A stretch of DNA of 64,000 bases from Nonomuraea spiralis (GTDB lineage Bacteria > Actinomycetota > Actinomycetes > Streptosporangiales > Streptosporangiaceae), in assembly GCF_014648435.1 (NCBI RefSeq), contig NZ_BMRC01000001.1, positions 630,481 through 694,480 of the forward strand, in the 5' to 3' direction. The translations under genes and the position numbers were made by a program. The first letter of the stretch is position 1; every line of letters starts with the position of its first letter. This document shows, piece by piece, positions 44,575 through 53,275 of this stretch. Below the pieces are notes generated by a model. That model was not told where the DNA came from. It saw nothing but the letters and a program-made list of their open reading frames with translations, and did not search any database.

Positions 44575-45507
44575 ATGGCCGTCACGGTCACCACAGACGC
44601 CGGCCCGGCGACGCCGTCGCGCAGGCGACCCCGCCGGGGGCTCCGGCGGGGCGAGGTCCGCGGGATGCCGTACCTGCTCATCCTGCCCGGCTTCATCTTC
44701 TACGCGCTGTTCGTCCTCGTTCCCATCGCCGACACGGTTCGCCTGTCGTTCCTCGAATGGGACGGGCTCTCCCCCCAGACGTGGGTGGGCCTGGACAACT
44801 ACCTCCAGGTGCTGACCGATCCGAACACCTGGACGTCGTTGCGGGTCTCGCTCGTCTTCGTCGTCTTCAGCTGTGTGCTGCCGGTGGTGATCGCCCTGCT
44901 GCTCGTGGGCATCATCGCCCGGACCCGGATCCGGGGGCTCAGCTTCTTCCGGTTCGTGTTCTTCCTGCCGTACACGATCGCCCTCGCGGTGGTCGCGATC
45001 GCCTGGCGCTGGCTCTACTCGCTGGACGGCTCCCTGAACGCGATCATCGAGGCCGTCTTCGGCCCCGATTTCGTCCGGCCGTTCCTCGGCGACGCCGGCC
45101 TGGCGCTGCCCGCGCTGGGGATCGTCGGGTTGTGGGCGACGTTCGGCTTCGTCGTGGTCATGCTGCTCTCCGGTACGCAGCACATCCCGAAGGAGCTGTA
45201 CGAGGCGGCGCGCATCGACGGCGCGGGACCGGTGCGGGAGTTCTTCACCGTGACCCTGCCCGGCATCCGCCACGAGCTGCGCGTGTCGCTGGTGATGACC
45301 CTCACCCTGTCGCTGCGCATCTTCGACCTGCCCCTCATGGCGACGCAGGGCGGCCCCGGCTACGCCACGACCACGCCGTCCCTGATGATGTACCGCGACG
45401 TGTTCGTCAACGGCCAGATCGGTCCGGGAGCGGCCATCGCCGTGCTCCTCACCCTGGTCATCTTCATCGGCGTCGGCCTGGTCAACCGGCTCGTCAGATC
45501 GGAATAA
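44575..45507 (+). CDS. Sugar ABC transporter permease (MalF type)
   Basis: A 310-residue permease with six membrane segments after an Arg-rich N-terminus. The EAA loop is ELYEAARIDGAGPVREFFTVTLPGIRHEL. The ATG follows a GGGAAG region 10-15 nt upstream and two stem-loops. The second permease begins 4 nt after it. No ATPase gene is present, which implies a shared ATPase. Confidence 0.92.
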   Translation: MAVTVTTDAGPATPSRRRPRRGLRRGEVRGMPYLLILPGFIFYALFVLVPIADTVRLSFLEWDGLSPQTWVGLDNYLQVLTDPNTWTSLRVSLVFVVFSCVLPVVIALLLVGIIARTRIRGLSFFRFVFFLPYTIALAVVAIAWRWLYSLDGSLNAIIEAVFGPDFVRPFLGDAGLALPALGIVGLWATFGFVVVMLLSGTQHIPKELYEAARIDGAGPVREFFTVTLPGIRHELRVSLVMTLTLSLRIFDLPLMATQGGPGYATTTPSLMMYRDVFVNGQIGPGAAIAVLLTLVIFIGVGLVNRLVRSE

Positions 45508-45511
45508 CACG

Positions 45512-46342
45512 ATGATCTCACGCCGCAGCAACACCATGTCGTACGTGGTCCTGCTCCTGTTCGCGGCCTTCGCGATCTACCCCTTCATCTCCACGACGCT
45601 CGTCGCCTTCAACCCGCCGGACGCCTCCGTCAGCGGGCTGGCCTGGCCGAGCCAGTGGTCGCTGGACAGCTTCATCAGCGCGTGGAACAACCCGGACGCG
45701 GGCATCGGGCGCTCGCTGCTCAACAGCATCCTGCTGTCCGGCGTCGTCGTGAGCGTGTCGGTCTTCTTCTCGATCCTGACCGGCTACGCGTTCGGCACGA
45801 TGAAGTTCCGCGGCTCGTCGCTGCTGTTCCCGCTGTTCGTCCTCGGGCTGATCGTGCCCTACGAGGCGACCGTCATCCCGCTGTACTACCAGTTCAGGTC
45901 CTTCGACCTCATCGACACCTACTGGTCGATGATGTTGCCGTGCATCGGCGGCTCGATGGCCTTCGGCACGTACTGGATGACGTCGTTCTTCAAGTCCTTC
46001 CCCCGCGAACTGCTGGAGGCGGCGCGGACGGACGGGTCGAACCGGTGGCAGACGCTCTGGCGGGTGATCGTGCCCACGGCCAGCTCGCCGATCTTCGCCC
46101 TGGCCACCATCCTGTTCATCTGGACCTGGAACAACCTGCTGCTCGCGGTCGTGATGATCTCGCAGCCGGAGCTGCGGATGGTTCCCGCCGCGCTCAACTT
46201 CTTCGTCGGCCTGCAGTACGGCAGCAACTACCAGATCACCTGCGCGGCGGCGATCATGGTCGCGCTGCCGGTCATGATCGTGTACTACCTCCTCCAGCGC
46301 CGGTACGGCGCCGACGTCCTCGCCGGCTCGCTCAAGGGCTGA
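45512..46342 (+). CDS. Sugar ABC transporter permease (MalG type)
   Basis: A 276-residue permease with six membrane segments and the EAA loop ELLEAARTDGSNRWQTLWRVIVPTASSPI. It completes the membrane channel with the upstream permease, from which it is separated by 4 nt. The Gfo/Idh gene follows after 60 bp. Confidence 0.92.
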   Translation: MISRRSNTMSYVVLLLFAAFAIYPFISTTLVAFNPPDASVSGLAWPSQWSLDSFISAWNNPDAGIGRSLLNSILLSGVVVSVSVFFSILTGYAFGTMKFRGSSLLFPLFVLGLIVPYEATVIPLYYQFRSFDLIDTYWSMMLPCIGGSMAFGTYWMTSFFKSFPRELLEAARTDGSNRWQTLWRVIVPTASSPIFALATILFIWTWNNLLLAVVMISQPELRMVPAALNFFVGLQYGSNYQITCAAAIMVALPVMIVYYLLQRRYGADVLAGSLKG

Positions 46343-46402
46343 GGCCCGCTGCACCGGTCGCCACCAACCATCCATTCGTCACATCCTTTACTGGAGAATC
46401 AC

Positions 46403-47449
46403 ATGACAGTGTCGAAGCCGGGCGTCGGCATCGCGGGTCTCGGACTGATCTCGAAGACCCACGCGGCGGCCTACAAGCGGATGTCCGACGTGGTCGACCT
46501 CGTGGCCGGCTGCGACGTCAACCCCGAGGCGACGGCGGCCTTCACGGCCGAGTTCGGCGCCAAGACGTACACCGACCTCCAGGACCTGATCGACGACCCG
46601 CGGGTCGACGTGGTGGACCTGATCCTGCCGCACCACCTGCACTACGACGCCGCGATGGCGGTGCTGGACGCCGGCAAGCACCTGATCCTCGAAAAGCCCG
46701 TCGCGCCCACGTACGAGCAGTCGGTGGCCATCCAGCGGCGGGCGGCCGAGGCCGGCGTGCACTTCATGGTCGCGGAGAACAGCCGTTACATCGCCGCCTA
46801 CCAGGCCGTGCACCGGCTCCTGCGCGAGGGCGCCATCGGCGAGGTCATCCACGCCAGGACGTACCTGCGTTCCAACGAGAAGGCCCACCTGTCGATGCCC
46901 GGCTACTGGAGGACCCAGTTCAAGCTCGGCGGCGGCCTGGTCATGGACACCGGCGCCCACTCGTTCTACCTGCTCAAGTGGCTGCTCGGCGAGTTCGACG
47001 AGCTGACCGGCGTCTCCAAGAAGGTGTTCCCGCTCGACAACGAGATCGAGGACACCGCCGAGGTGTACGGCCGCATGCGCAGCGGCGCCCACTTCTCGTG
47101 CGGCTTCACCTCGGTGTCGGAGGTGCCCCACAGCGAGCGCCTGGAGCTGTTCGGCACCGAAGGCGGCATCCTCGTCGACCAGATGTCCGACCCGGTGGTC
47201 AAGGTCTTCCGCGGCCAGCACGACTTCCTGGGCGAGGCGATCACCGAGGTCCCCTTCGGCCCCGACGCCTGGCACCCCGGCGGCTGGCACTACGAGTCCG
47301 TGATCACCGAGGTCACCGACTACGTGCGGTCGCTGGTGGAGGGACGGCCCCCGCTGATCGACTCCGGCGACACCGTGTACGCCATGCGCGTCGTCGAGGC
47401 CGCCTACGAGTCCATCCAGTCCGGGAAGACCGTCACCCTCCCGGCCTGA
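46403..47449 (+). CDS. Gfo/Idh/MocA-family oxidoreductase
   Basis: A 348-residue NAD(P)-dependent dehydrogenase. The Rossmann motif is GIAGLGLISKTHAAAY, the conserved EKPV motif is LILEKPVAPT, and the catalytic His is in MDTGAHSFYLL. Members oxidise sugars, inositols or sugar acids. GGAG lies 8 nt before the ATG. It lies downstream of the transporter and upstream of the FAH hydrolase, as part of the same pathway. Confidence 0.92.
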   Translation: MTVSKPGVGIAGLGLISKTHAAAYKRMSDVVDLVAGCDVNPEATAAFTAEFGAKTYTDLQDLIDDPRVDVVDLILPHHLHYDAAMAVLDAGKHLILEKPVAPTYEQSVAIQRRAAEAGVHFMVAENSRYIAAYQAVHRLLREGAIGEVIHARTYLRSNEKAHLSMPGYWRTQFKLGGGLVMDTGAHSFYLLKWLLGEFDELTGVSKKVFPLDNEIEDTAEVYGRMRSGAHFSCGFTSVSEVPHSERLELFGTEGGILVDQMSDPVVKVFRGQHDFLGEAITEVPFGPDAWHPGGWHYESVITEVTDYVRSLVEGRPPLIDSGDTVYAMRVVEAAYESIQSGKTVTLPA

Positions 47450-47508
47450 CGCCCCTCCGGCGGCACCGCTCCCCCGATCGACCTCCACACCAGAAGCTGG
47501 ACCTGTTC

Positions 47509-48366
47509 ATGAGACTCATGCGTATCGGCGCCCCCGGCGCCGAACGTCCGGTCGTCGCGATCGACGACGAGACCTACGTCGACGTGTCCGACGTGGTCAC
47601 CGACTTCGACGGCGCCTTCTTCGCCGCCGGCCTGGACACGCTCGCGGCGACCGTCGCCGAGCGCGTGGCCGCGGGCGCGGCCCGCCGTTTCGCCGGTGAG
47701 CGCGTCGGCGCGCCGATCGCCCGCCCCCACCAGATCCTGTGCGTCGGCCTGAACTACGCCGACCACGCCGCCGAGTCGGGCCAGGAGCCGCCGGCCGAGC
47801 CGATCGTGTTCACCAAGGCGCCGAACACGCTGGTCGGGCCGGACGACGACGTGCACATCCCGCGCGGGTCCTCGGCCACCGACTGGGAGGTGGAGCTCGG
47901 CGTCGTGATCGGCACCCGGGCCCACAACCTGGACAGCGACGAGGAGGCGCGCGCCGCGATCGCGGGATACGTGCTGGTCAACGACGTCAGCGAGCGCGAC
48001 TTCCAATTCCGCCACGGCGGTCAGTGGGTCAAGGGCAAGTCGGCCCCGACGTTCAACCCGTGCGGACCCTGGCTGGTCACGCCGGACGAAGCGGGCGACG
48101 TCACCAGCCTCGGCATGTGGCTCGACGTCAACGGCGAGCGCCGCCAGACCGGCTCGACGGCCCACATGTTGTTCGACCCCGTCTTCATCGTGCGCTACCT
48201 GAGCCGGTTCATGGTCCTCGAACCCGGCGACCTGATCAACACGGGCACGCCCGCGGGCGTCGGCATGGGCTTCGACCCGCCGGTCTACCTGAAGCCGGGC
48301 GACCGGATGGAGCTCGGCATCGACGGGCTGGGCCGCCAGACCCAGACCGCCGTAGCCGCCCCCTGA
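47509..48366 (+). CDS. Fumarylacetoacetate hydrolase-family protein
   Basis: A 285-residue FAH-fold enzyme. The N-terminal cap is followed by ILCVGLNYADHAAES, the metal-binding glutamates in DWEVELGVVIG, LVNDVSERDFQ, and the KGKSAPTFNPCGPW and LINTGTPAGVGMG signatures. Members cleave diketo acids or hydrolyse 2,4-diketo-3-deoxy sugar acids. In this locus the second role is the more likely. It is the last gene of the operon and is convergent with a WYL regulator, with 12 bp between stops. Confidence 0.9.
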   Translation: MRLMRIGAPGAERPVVAIDDETYVDVSDVVTDFDGAFFAAGLDTLAATVAERVAAGAARRFAGERVGAPIARPHQILCVGLNYADHAAESGQEPPAEPIVFTKAPNTLVGPDDDVHIPRGSSATDWEVELGVVIGTRAHNLDSDEEARAAIAGYVLVNDVSERDFQFRHGGQWVKGKSAPTFNPCGPWLVTPDEAGDVTSLGMWLDVNGERRQTGSTAHMLFDPVFIVRYLSRFMVLEPGDLINTGTPAGVGMGFDPPVYLKPGDRMELGIDGLGRQTQTAVAAP

Positions 48367-48378
48367 CCGGCGGCCCTC

Positions 48379-49329
48379 TCACCGCACTGAGCCGAGCAGG
48401 CGGTCGGCGAGCTCCCGTACGTGCCGGACGAGTTCGGGCGGGTCGTGCACCTCGAACGGCACGCCGAGTTGCGCGACCCACATGGCCAGCTCGTCGAGGG
48501 AGTTCGAGCCGGCGCTGAGGACGCAGGCGCCGTCGTCCGCCGGCTCGACCACCGCCATCGTCGGCGGCATCCGGGCCGCGACGACGTCGGCCGGGGCGTG
48601 CACCGTGAACCGTCCGCGGTAGCGGTAGGGGTCGACGGAGATCCGCTCGGAGACGTAGCGGACCAGGTCGTCGCCGGGCGGTTCGCGGGGGGTGAAGCGC
48701 GGCCCGTTCGGGGTGTGCAGGCGCAGCCGGTCGACGCGGAACGTACGCCAGTCCTCCCGGCCGGTGTCCCAGGCCACCAAATACCAGCGCCGGCCCGAGT
48801 TGACCAGCCGGTACGGCTCGGCGGCGCGCCGGTCGGCGGTGCCGTCGTGGGAACGGTAGTCGAACCGCAGGCTCTCCCGGTGGTGGACGGCCGCGGCGAT
48901 CGCCGTGAGCACCGCCGGGTCCACGGCCGCGGCCGGCCCGGTCAGCGGGACCGTCACCGTACGCAGGTCGCCGACGCGGTTCCGCAGCCGCGACGGGAGG
49001 ACCTGCTCCAGCTTGGCCAGGGCTCGTACCGAGGTCTCCTGGATGCCGGTCACGCCGGACACGGCCGCCGTGCCGAGCCCGATGGCGACCGCGACCGCCT
49101 CCTCGTCGTCGAGCAGCAGCGGCGGGAGCCCCGCGCCGGCGCCGAGCCGGTAGCCGGGCGTGCCCGCGACGGCGTGCACGACGTAGCCGAGCTCGCGCAG
49201 TCGGTCGACGTCGCGCCGGACCGTACGGCCGGAGACGCCGAGCCGTTCGGCCAGTTCCGCGCCCGACCAGTCCTTCGGTGTCTGCAGCAGCGACAACAGG
49301 CGCAACAACCGCGCCGAGGTCTCCAGCAT
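48379..49329 (-). CDS. WYL-domain DeoR-type transcriptional regulator
   Basis: A 316-residue regulator. Residues 1-60 form a winged helix (KDWSGAELAERLGVSGRTVRRDVDRLRELGYVVHA); a WYL domain (RRWYLVAWDTGREDWRTFRVDRL) and WCX-type C-terminus follow. ATG at 49329 is preceded by TAGGAT and 7 nt, so leaderless translation is likely; an ATG at 49338 would overlap the -10. It is divergent from the epoxide hydrolase gene, and a 19-bp inverted repeat covers its own -10, suggesting autorepression and control of the neighbour. Confidence 0.88.
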   Translation of the reverse strand: MLETSARLLRLLSLLQTPKDWSGAELAERLGVSGRTVRRDVDRLRELGYVVHAVAGTPGYRLGAGAGLPPLLLDDEEAVAVAIGLGTAAVSGVTGIQETSVRALAKLEQVLPSRLRNRVGDLRTVTVPLTGPAAAVDPAVLTAIAAAVHHRESLRFDYRSHDGTADRRAAEPYRLVNSGRRWYLVAWDTGREDWRTFRVDRLRLHTPNGPRFTPREPPGDDLVRYVSERISVDPYRYRGRFTVHAPADVVAARMPPTMAVVEPADDGACVLSAGSNSLDELAMWVAQLGVPFEVHDPPELVRHVRELADRLLGSVR

Positions 49330-49340
49330 GCCGTCCATCC

Positions 49341-49359
49341 TAGGACCGGAACTGTCCTA
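49341..49359. promoter_or_regulatory. Operator between the WYL regulator and epoxide hydrolase genes
   Basis: TAGGAC-CGGAACT-GTCCTA, perfect 6-bp arms. It overlaps the regulator's -10 (TAGGAT, 49342-49337) and lies 10 bp upstream of the hydrolase's TAACGT at 49369-49374. Confidence 0.6.
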
Positions 49360-49381
49360 ACCGCTGCCTAACGTGGGTGGC

Positions 49382-50527
49382 ATGAACGACGACCTGCGCA
49401 TTCACCCGTTCCGCATCGATGTCCCGCAAGCGCGGCTGGACGACCTTCGCCGTCGGCTGGCGGCGACCCGCTGGCCGGACGAGCTGCCCGGCGTGGGCTG
49501 GTCGTACGGCGTCCCCGTCGGCTACGCGCGCCGGCTGGCCGAGTACTGGCGCACCACGTTCGACTGGCGGGCCGCCGAGGCGCGGCTGAACGCGTTCCCG
49601 CAGTTCACCACCCACATCGACGGACAGAACGTGCACTTCCTGCACGTCCGTTCCCCCGAGCCCGGCGCGCTGCCGCTGATCGTCACGCACGGCTGGCCCG
49701 GCTCGGTCGCCGAGTTCATGCACGTCATCGGCCCGCTCACCGACCCGGCGGCGCACGGCGGCGACCCCTCCGACGCCTTCCACGTCGTCGCCCCCTCGAT
49801 CCCCGGGTTCGGCTTCTCCGGCCCGACCACCGAGACCGGCTGGGACCTGGAGCGGGTGGCACGCGCGTGGGCCGTGCTGATGGACCGGCTCGGCTACCGG
49901 CGGTACGGCGCGCAGGGCGGCGACAGCGGCTCGGTGATCTCGCCGATGCTCGGCCGCGCCGCGCCGGGAAATGTCGCCGGCGTGCACGTCAACGGCGCGC
50001 TCGGCTTCCCCAGCGGCGACCCGGCCGAGTTCGAGGGGCTCGCCCCCGCCGAGCTGGCCCGCCTCGGCCAGTACCAGGACCAGGACCGGGCCGGTTACGC
50101 GATCATCCAGGCGACCCGGCCGCAGACCCTCGCGTTCGGGCTGCACGACTCGCCGGCGGCGCAGCTGGCGTGGATCGTGGAGAAGTTCAAGGAATGGACC
50201 GACCCGGCCCGCGAGCTGCCCGAGGACGCCGTGGACCTCGACCAGCTGCTCACCGACGTGAGCGTCTACTGGTTCACCGAGACCGCCGCCTCGGCCGCCC
50301 GCCTCTACAAGGAGGGGCAGAAGGGGTGGGGCGCCGCGGCCGAGTACTCAGGGGTGCCGCACGGCGTCGCCGTCTTCCCCGGCGACGCGGGGGTCCGGCG
50401 GATCGCCGAGCGCGAGCACAACGTCGTGCACTGGTCGGAGTTCGACCGCGGCGGCCACTTCGCCGCGATGGAGGCCCCTGACCTGCTGATCGAGGACATC
50501 AGAACCTTCTTCCGCCCCCTCCGCTGA
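49382..50527 (+). CDS. Epoxide hydrolase (EHN-type alpha/beta hydrolase)
   Basis: A 381-residue epoxide hydrolase. The N-terminal EHN domain ([27 protein letters not shown]) is followed by an alpha/beta fold with the oxyanion motif THGWPGS, the nucleophile in [10 protein letters not shown] (Asp), and the catalytic His in [12 protein letters not shown]. It would open epoxides to diols by an ester intermediate. TAACGT ends 7 nt before the ATG at 49382, suggesting a leaderless mRNA. The adjacent WYL protein probably controls it. Confidence 0.9.
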   Translation: MNDDLRIHPFRIDVPQARLDDLRRRLAATRWPDELPGVGWSYGVPVGYARRLAEYWRTTFDWRAAEARLNAFPQFTTHIDGQNVHFLHVRSPEPGALPLIVTHGWPGSVAEFMHVIGPLTDPAAHGGDPSDAFHVVAPSIPGFGFSGPTTETGWDLERVARAWAVLMDRLGYRRYGAQGGDSGSVISPMLGRAAPGNVAGVHVNGALGFPSGDPAEFEGLAPAELARLGQYQDQDRAGYAIIQATRPQTLAFGLHDSPAAQLAWIVEKFKEWTDPARELPEDAVDLDQLLTDVSVYWFTETAASAARLYKEGQKGWGAAAEYSGVPHGVAVFPGDAGVRRIAEREHNVVHWSEFDRGGHFAAMEAPDLLIEDIRTFFRPLR

Positions 50528-50558
50528 CCGCCTTGCGATCGGAGGGGACTGGCACGCC

Positions 50559-50642
50559 GGTGACGTGATCGCGGCCAGGGCGGCGTACGGCGGGCGCGCC
50601 GGTGAAGTGATCGCGGCCACGACGGCGTACGGCGGGCGCGCC
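50559..50642. repeat. 42-bp tandem repeat, two copies
   Basis: Bases 50559-50600 and 50601-50642 differ at only three positions. A partial third copy (about 50643-50660) is degenerate. They lie in the 188-bp gap after the epoxide hydrolase gene, with no convincing gene over them. Confidence 0.85.
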
Positions 50643-50715
50643 AGGGAGCTGGTCGCGCCCGTGTGACGGGCACCGGCGCAGGTGCCGCGCCTCCGTCGCG
50701 AGCACGTCCGGCCGA

Positions 50716-51219
50716 TCAGTTCACCGGCCAGGCGTACTCGAACTCGGGCAGTTCGAATCCCTGCTCGAAGCGGCACATGCGTTCGTCGGTGCGGTGTGCG
50801 CCGTGTCGTTCGTAGAAGGCGATGGCGCGGGTGTTCGCGCTGAGCACCTCCAGATAGACCTCCCGGCCGGGATGCTCGTCGGCCACCCACGCCAGCCCTC
50901 GCCGCAGCAGGTGCGTTCCGACGCCTGAGCCGGTGCTGCCCGGCCGTACGTGGAGGTTGTCGAGCAGGATCCGCCCGCCGTCGGCCGGAAGCAGGTAGAC
51001 GAAGCCGGCCAGTTCCCCGTCACCGTCATGGGCGACGAACAACCCCGATCCCGGCACGGGCGAGGCCAGCCGTTCCCGCCACAACGCCAGCCGGTCGTCG
51101 TCCAGCGGGCCGTTCAGGAAGGTGTCGGGCATGATCCCCGCGTACGCCGTACGCCAACTGCTCACGTGCAGGGCAACAATGGGGACAATGTCGTCAATTC
51201 GCCCGTTCCTTATTTTCAT
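50716..51219 (-). CDS. GNAT-family N-acetyltransferase
   Basis: A 167-residue acetyltransferase. The fold is complete: MKIRNGRIDDIVPIVALHVSSW at the start, acetyl-CoA binding at VRPGSTGSGVGTHLLRRGL, and a late AFYERHGA. It transfers acetyl from acetyl-CoA to an unknown amine. ATG at 51219 is chosen as the conserved family start; ATG at 51231 adds four residues. It is divergent from a MarR regulator across 88 bp that contain a perfect 12-bp palindrome. Confidence 0.87.
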   Translation of the reverse strand: MKIRNGRIDDIVPIVALHVSSWRTAYAGIMPDTFLNGPLDDDRLALWRERLASPVPGSGLFVAHDGDGELAGFVYLLPADGGRILLDNLHVRPGSTGSGVGTHLLRRGLAWVADEHPGREVYLEVLSANTRAIAFYERHGAHRTDERMCRFEQGFELPEFEYAWPVN

Positions 51220-51282
51220 GGCCTGAAGCATCCCATACGGGAACGAGCAGACCGGCCGCGCTGACGGCAGTGCTCGAATAGG

Positions 51283-51301
51283 TTCAAGCTTGAAGTATGG
51301 T
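51283..51301 (+). promoter_or_regulatory. MarR operator and -10 of the MarR gene
   Basis: TTCAAGCTTGAA at 51283-51294 is a perfect 12-bp palindrome. TATGGT at 51296-51301 follows at once and ends 6 nt before the GTG at 51308, so a bound protein would block the promoter. Confidence 0.65.
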
Positions 51302-51307
51302 GGGGGT

Positions 51308-51796
51308 GTGGGAGACCCCGGGGAGCCGAACTGGCTCGACGACGAGGAGCGGCAGAGCTGGTACGCGCTGGCGCTGCTGCTCAACCGGCTGCCCGCCGCA
51401 CTGGACACCCAGATGCAACGGGACACCGGGATCAGCCAGTTCGAGTACATGGTGCTGTCGGCGTTGTCGATGGCGCCGGACCGGACGATGCGGATGAGCC
51501 TGCTCGCCGAGTACGCGGGCGCGTCGCTGTCCCGGCTGTCGAACGTGGTCGCCCGGCTGGAGAAACGCGGCTGGGTGACCCGTTCCCCCGATCCCGCCAG
51601 CGGCCGTACGACCCTGGCCGCCCTCACCGAGGAGGGCATGGCCGTCGTCACCGAGGCCGCGCCCATGCACGTCGCCGAGGTCCGCCGCCTGGTCATCGAC
51701 CCGCTGACCAAGACCCAGCAACAACAGCTCGGCGCGATCGCCACGCGCATCCTGCGAGCCCTCGACCCCACCCAAGAACGTTCCGCCCACCCCTGA
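51308..51796 (+). CDS. MarR-family transcriptional regulator
   Basis: A 162-residue MarR regulator. WYALALLLNRLPAALDTQMQRDTGISQFEYMVLSALS is the dimer region and first helices, and MRMSLLAEYAGASLSRLSNVVARLEKRGWVTRSPDPASGRTTLAALTEEG is the winged helix with the conserved D-x-R-G-like wing. The GTG at 51308 lies 6 nt after TATGGT. Autoregulation and control of the divergent acetyltransferase are likely. The ligand is unknown. Confidence 0.9.
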   Translation: MGDPGEPNWLDDEERQSWYALALLLNRLPAALDTQMQRDTGISQFEYMVLSALSMAPDRTMRMSLLAEYAGASLSRLSNVVARLEKRGWVTRSPDPASGRTTLAALTEEGMAVVTEAAPMHVAEVRRLVIDPLTKTQQQQLGAIATRILRALDPTQERSAHP

Positions 51797-51943
51797 CCGC
51801 CACGTGCCGGGGGGCGCGCGCTGAGGCCATCCGCCGCCGAAAACGCGTCTCGCCGCCCAGCCGGATCACGCCGAGGCAGGCCGTACCCACCGAGGCAGGC
51901 CGCCGGATCGACACATGCCCGGCGCTTACCTGCCCGGCAGGTG

Positions 51944-53152
51944 TCAGCCTCCTTGGGCCGACCGCAGTTCGGCCGCGACGGCTCGTTCCCGCAGCCGGGC
52001 GGCCTCCGTACGGGCTGCTTCCAGCTCGGCCCGTACGTCGGCCAGCCGCATCCGCTCCAGCCGCAACTCCCCCAGCAGCTGATCGCGTTCCTTGACCGCC
52101 GCGGCGGCCCGCGCCTTCTCCCGCGTGTACTGCTTGTGCTCCTTGGCCAGCGCCGCGGCGGCCTCCCGCTCCGACGCCGCCAGCTTCGCGGCCAGGTCGC
52201 CCGCCTCGCCCGCCGCCTGTGCGGCCTCCCGCTGCGTGACCGCCCGATCCCGCTCCGCCTCGGCGGCGGCCCGCTCGGCGCGTTCGGCGCGTTCCACAGC
52301 GCGCTCCCGCTCCCGCGTGGCCGCCTCCTCCCGGGCATCGGCGGCGATCACCGCACGTTCGGCCAGTTCACGCGCCCGCGTGGCCGCCGCCGTCTCCTCC
52401 CGGGCCCGGTCTCTCTCCTCCCGTGCCCGGCCGGCCTCCGACCCGGCCTGTACGGCCCGCGCCCGTTCCTCCTCAGCCCGCCCCTCGGCCGACTCCACCT
52501 GTTCGGCCAGCTCCTGAACGACCTGATCCCTGGTCTGCTCGGTCAGCTCGGCCTGTCGCGAGGTCTCCTTCACCCGCCGTTCGGCCAGCTCGGCCCGCCG
52601 GACCGCCTTCTCCGCGGTCTGCAACGCCTGCCGTTCGGTGCTCGCGGCCTCGCGCAACGCGGCCAGCGCCTGCTCGCGGGCGCGTTCGGCGTCCTGCAGC
52701 GCGGTCTCCCGTTCGTGCTCGGCCTCCTCCAGCCGCGTACGCATCTCGGCGGTCTGCCGCCGGGCGTGCTCGGTGGCCTCGCGGGCCAGGCGTACCTGCT
52801 CGAAGGCCTGCTCGCGCTCGGTCCTGGCGATCGCCACGCGGGTGTGCGCCTCGGCCTGGATGGAGCTGATCTTGGCCTCGACCCCGGCCGGGCTCAGCTC
52901 GTCGGCCAGGGCCTTGGCCAGCGGCTCGATGGCGGCGACGAGGCCGCTCTCCATCCGGTCGTACAGCTGCTCGGCCCTGGCCAGCGCCCCTTCCAGCCCG
53001 GGGGTGGCCCGCCGCAGCTCGCGCTCGCGCTTGGCGGCGGCCTGGCAACCCTTCTCCGGACAGTACGACCTGGGCCGCCCTCTCCCCGCCCGTTGTTCGA
53101 CGGGAGCTCCGCAATGCTTACAAGGCGTCACCGCGCCCGCCTCCGCAGTCAC
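51944..53152 (-). CDS. Zinc-finger coiled-coil protein
   Basis: A 402-residue protein. Residues 9-45 form a Cys motif (PCKHCGAPVEQ ... GRPRSYCPEKGC), like small zinc ribbons that often bind DNA. The rest, to about residue 395, is nearly continuous heptad-pattern coiled coil rich in Ala, Glu and Arg. This resembles KfrA-type or cytoskeletal DNA-binding filament proteins in plan, but no family is assigned. GTG at 53152 is preceded by TAGAGT and 6 nt. The upstream region is AT-rich and carries an AATTTC-TG-GAAATT palindrome. Confidence 0.75.
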   Translation of the reverse strand: MTAEAGAVTPCKHCGAPVEQRAGRGRPRSYCPEKGCQAAAKRERELRRATPGLEGALARAEQLYDRMESGLVAAIEPLAKALADELSPAGVEAKISSIQAEAHTRVAIARTEREQAFEQVRLAREATEHARRQTAEMRTRLEEAEHERETALQDAERAREQALAALREAASTERQALQTAEKAVRRAELAERRVKETSRQAELTEQTRDQVVQELAEQVESAEGRAEEERARAVQAGSEAGRAREERDRAREETAAATRARELAERAVIAADAREEAATRERERAVERAERAERAAAEAERDRAVTQREAAQAAGEAGDLAAKLAASEREAAAALAKEHKQYTREKARAAAAVKERDQLLGELRLERMRLADVRAELEAARTEAARLRERAVAAELRSAQGG

Positions 53153-53158
53153 GGCGAC

Positions 53159-53187
53159 ACTCTAACATTTTCTAATTTCTGGAAATT
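53159..53187 (-). promoter_or_regulatory. AT-rich promoter of the coiled-coil gene with palindrome
   Basis: TAGAGT (53164-53159) is the likely -10, 6 nt before the GTG. AATTTC-TG-GAAATT at 53174-53187 is a perfect 14-bp inverted repeat near the -35 region, striking in DNA of this GC content. Confidence 0.5.
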
Positions 53188-53275
53188 CAAATCCGAAAAT
53201 TGAAGGTCACGTGGACGGCGTGTGAGGTCGGTCACAAGCTGTCACGGGTGGGCGGGGTCCTCCGTCTTAGAGCGC

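Noticed and set aside
44575..46342. Missing ATPase of the two sugar ABC transporters, considered as a broken operon
   Set aside because: Actinomycete sugar importers usually share one ATPase encoded elsewhere, so absence here is normal.
50348..50890. Minus-strand ORF through the 42-bp repeats and the acetyltransferase gene
   Set aside because: It overlaps two real genes in other frames and has only repetitive composition.
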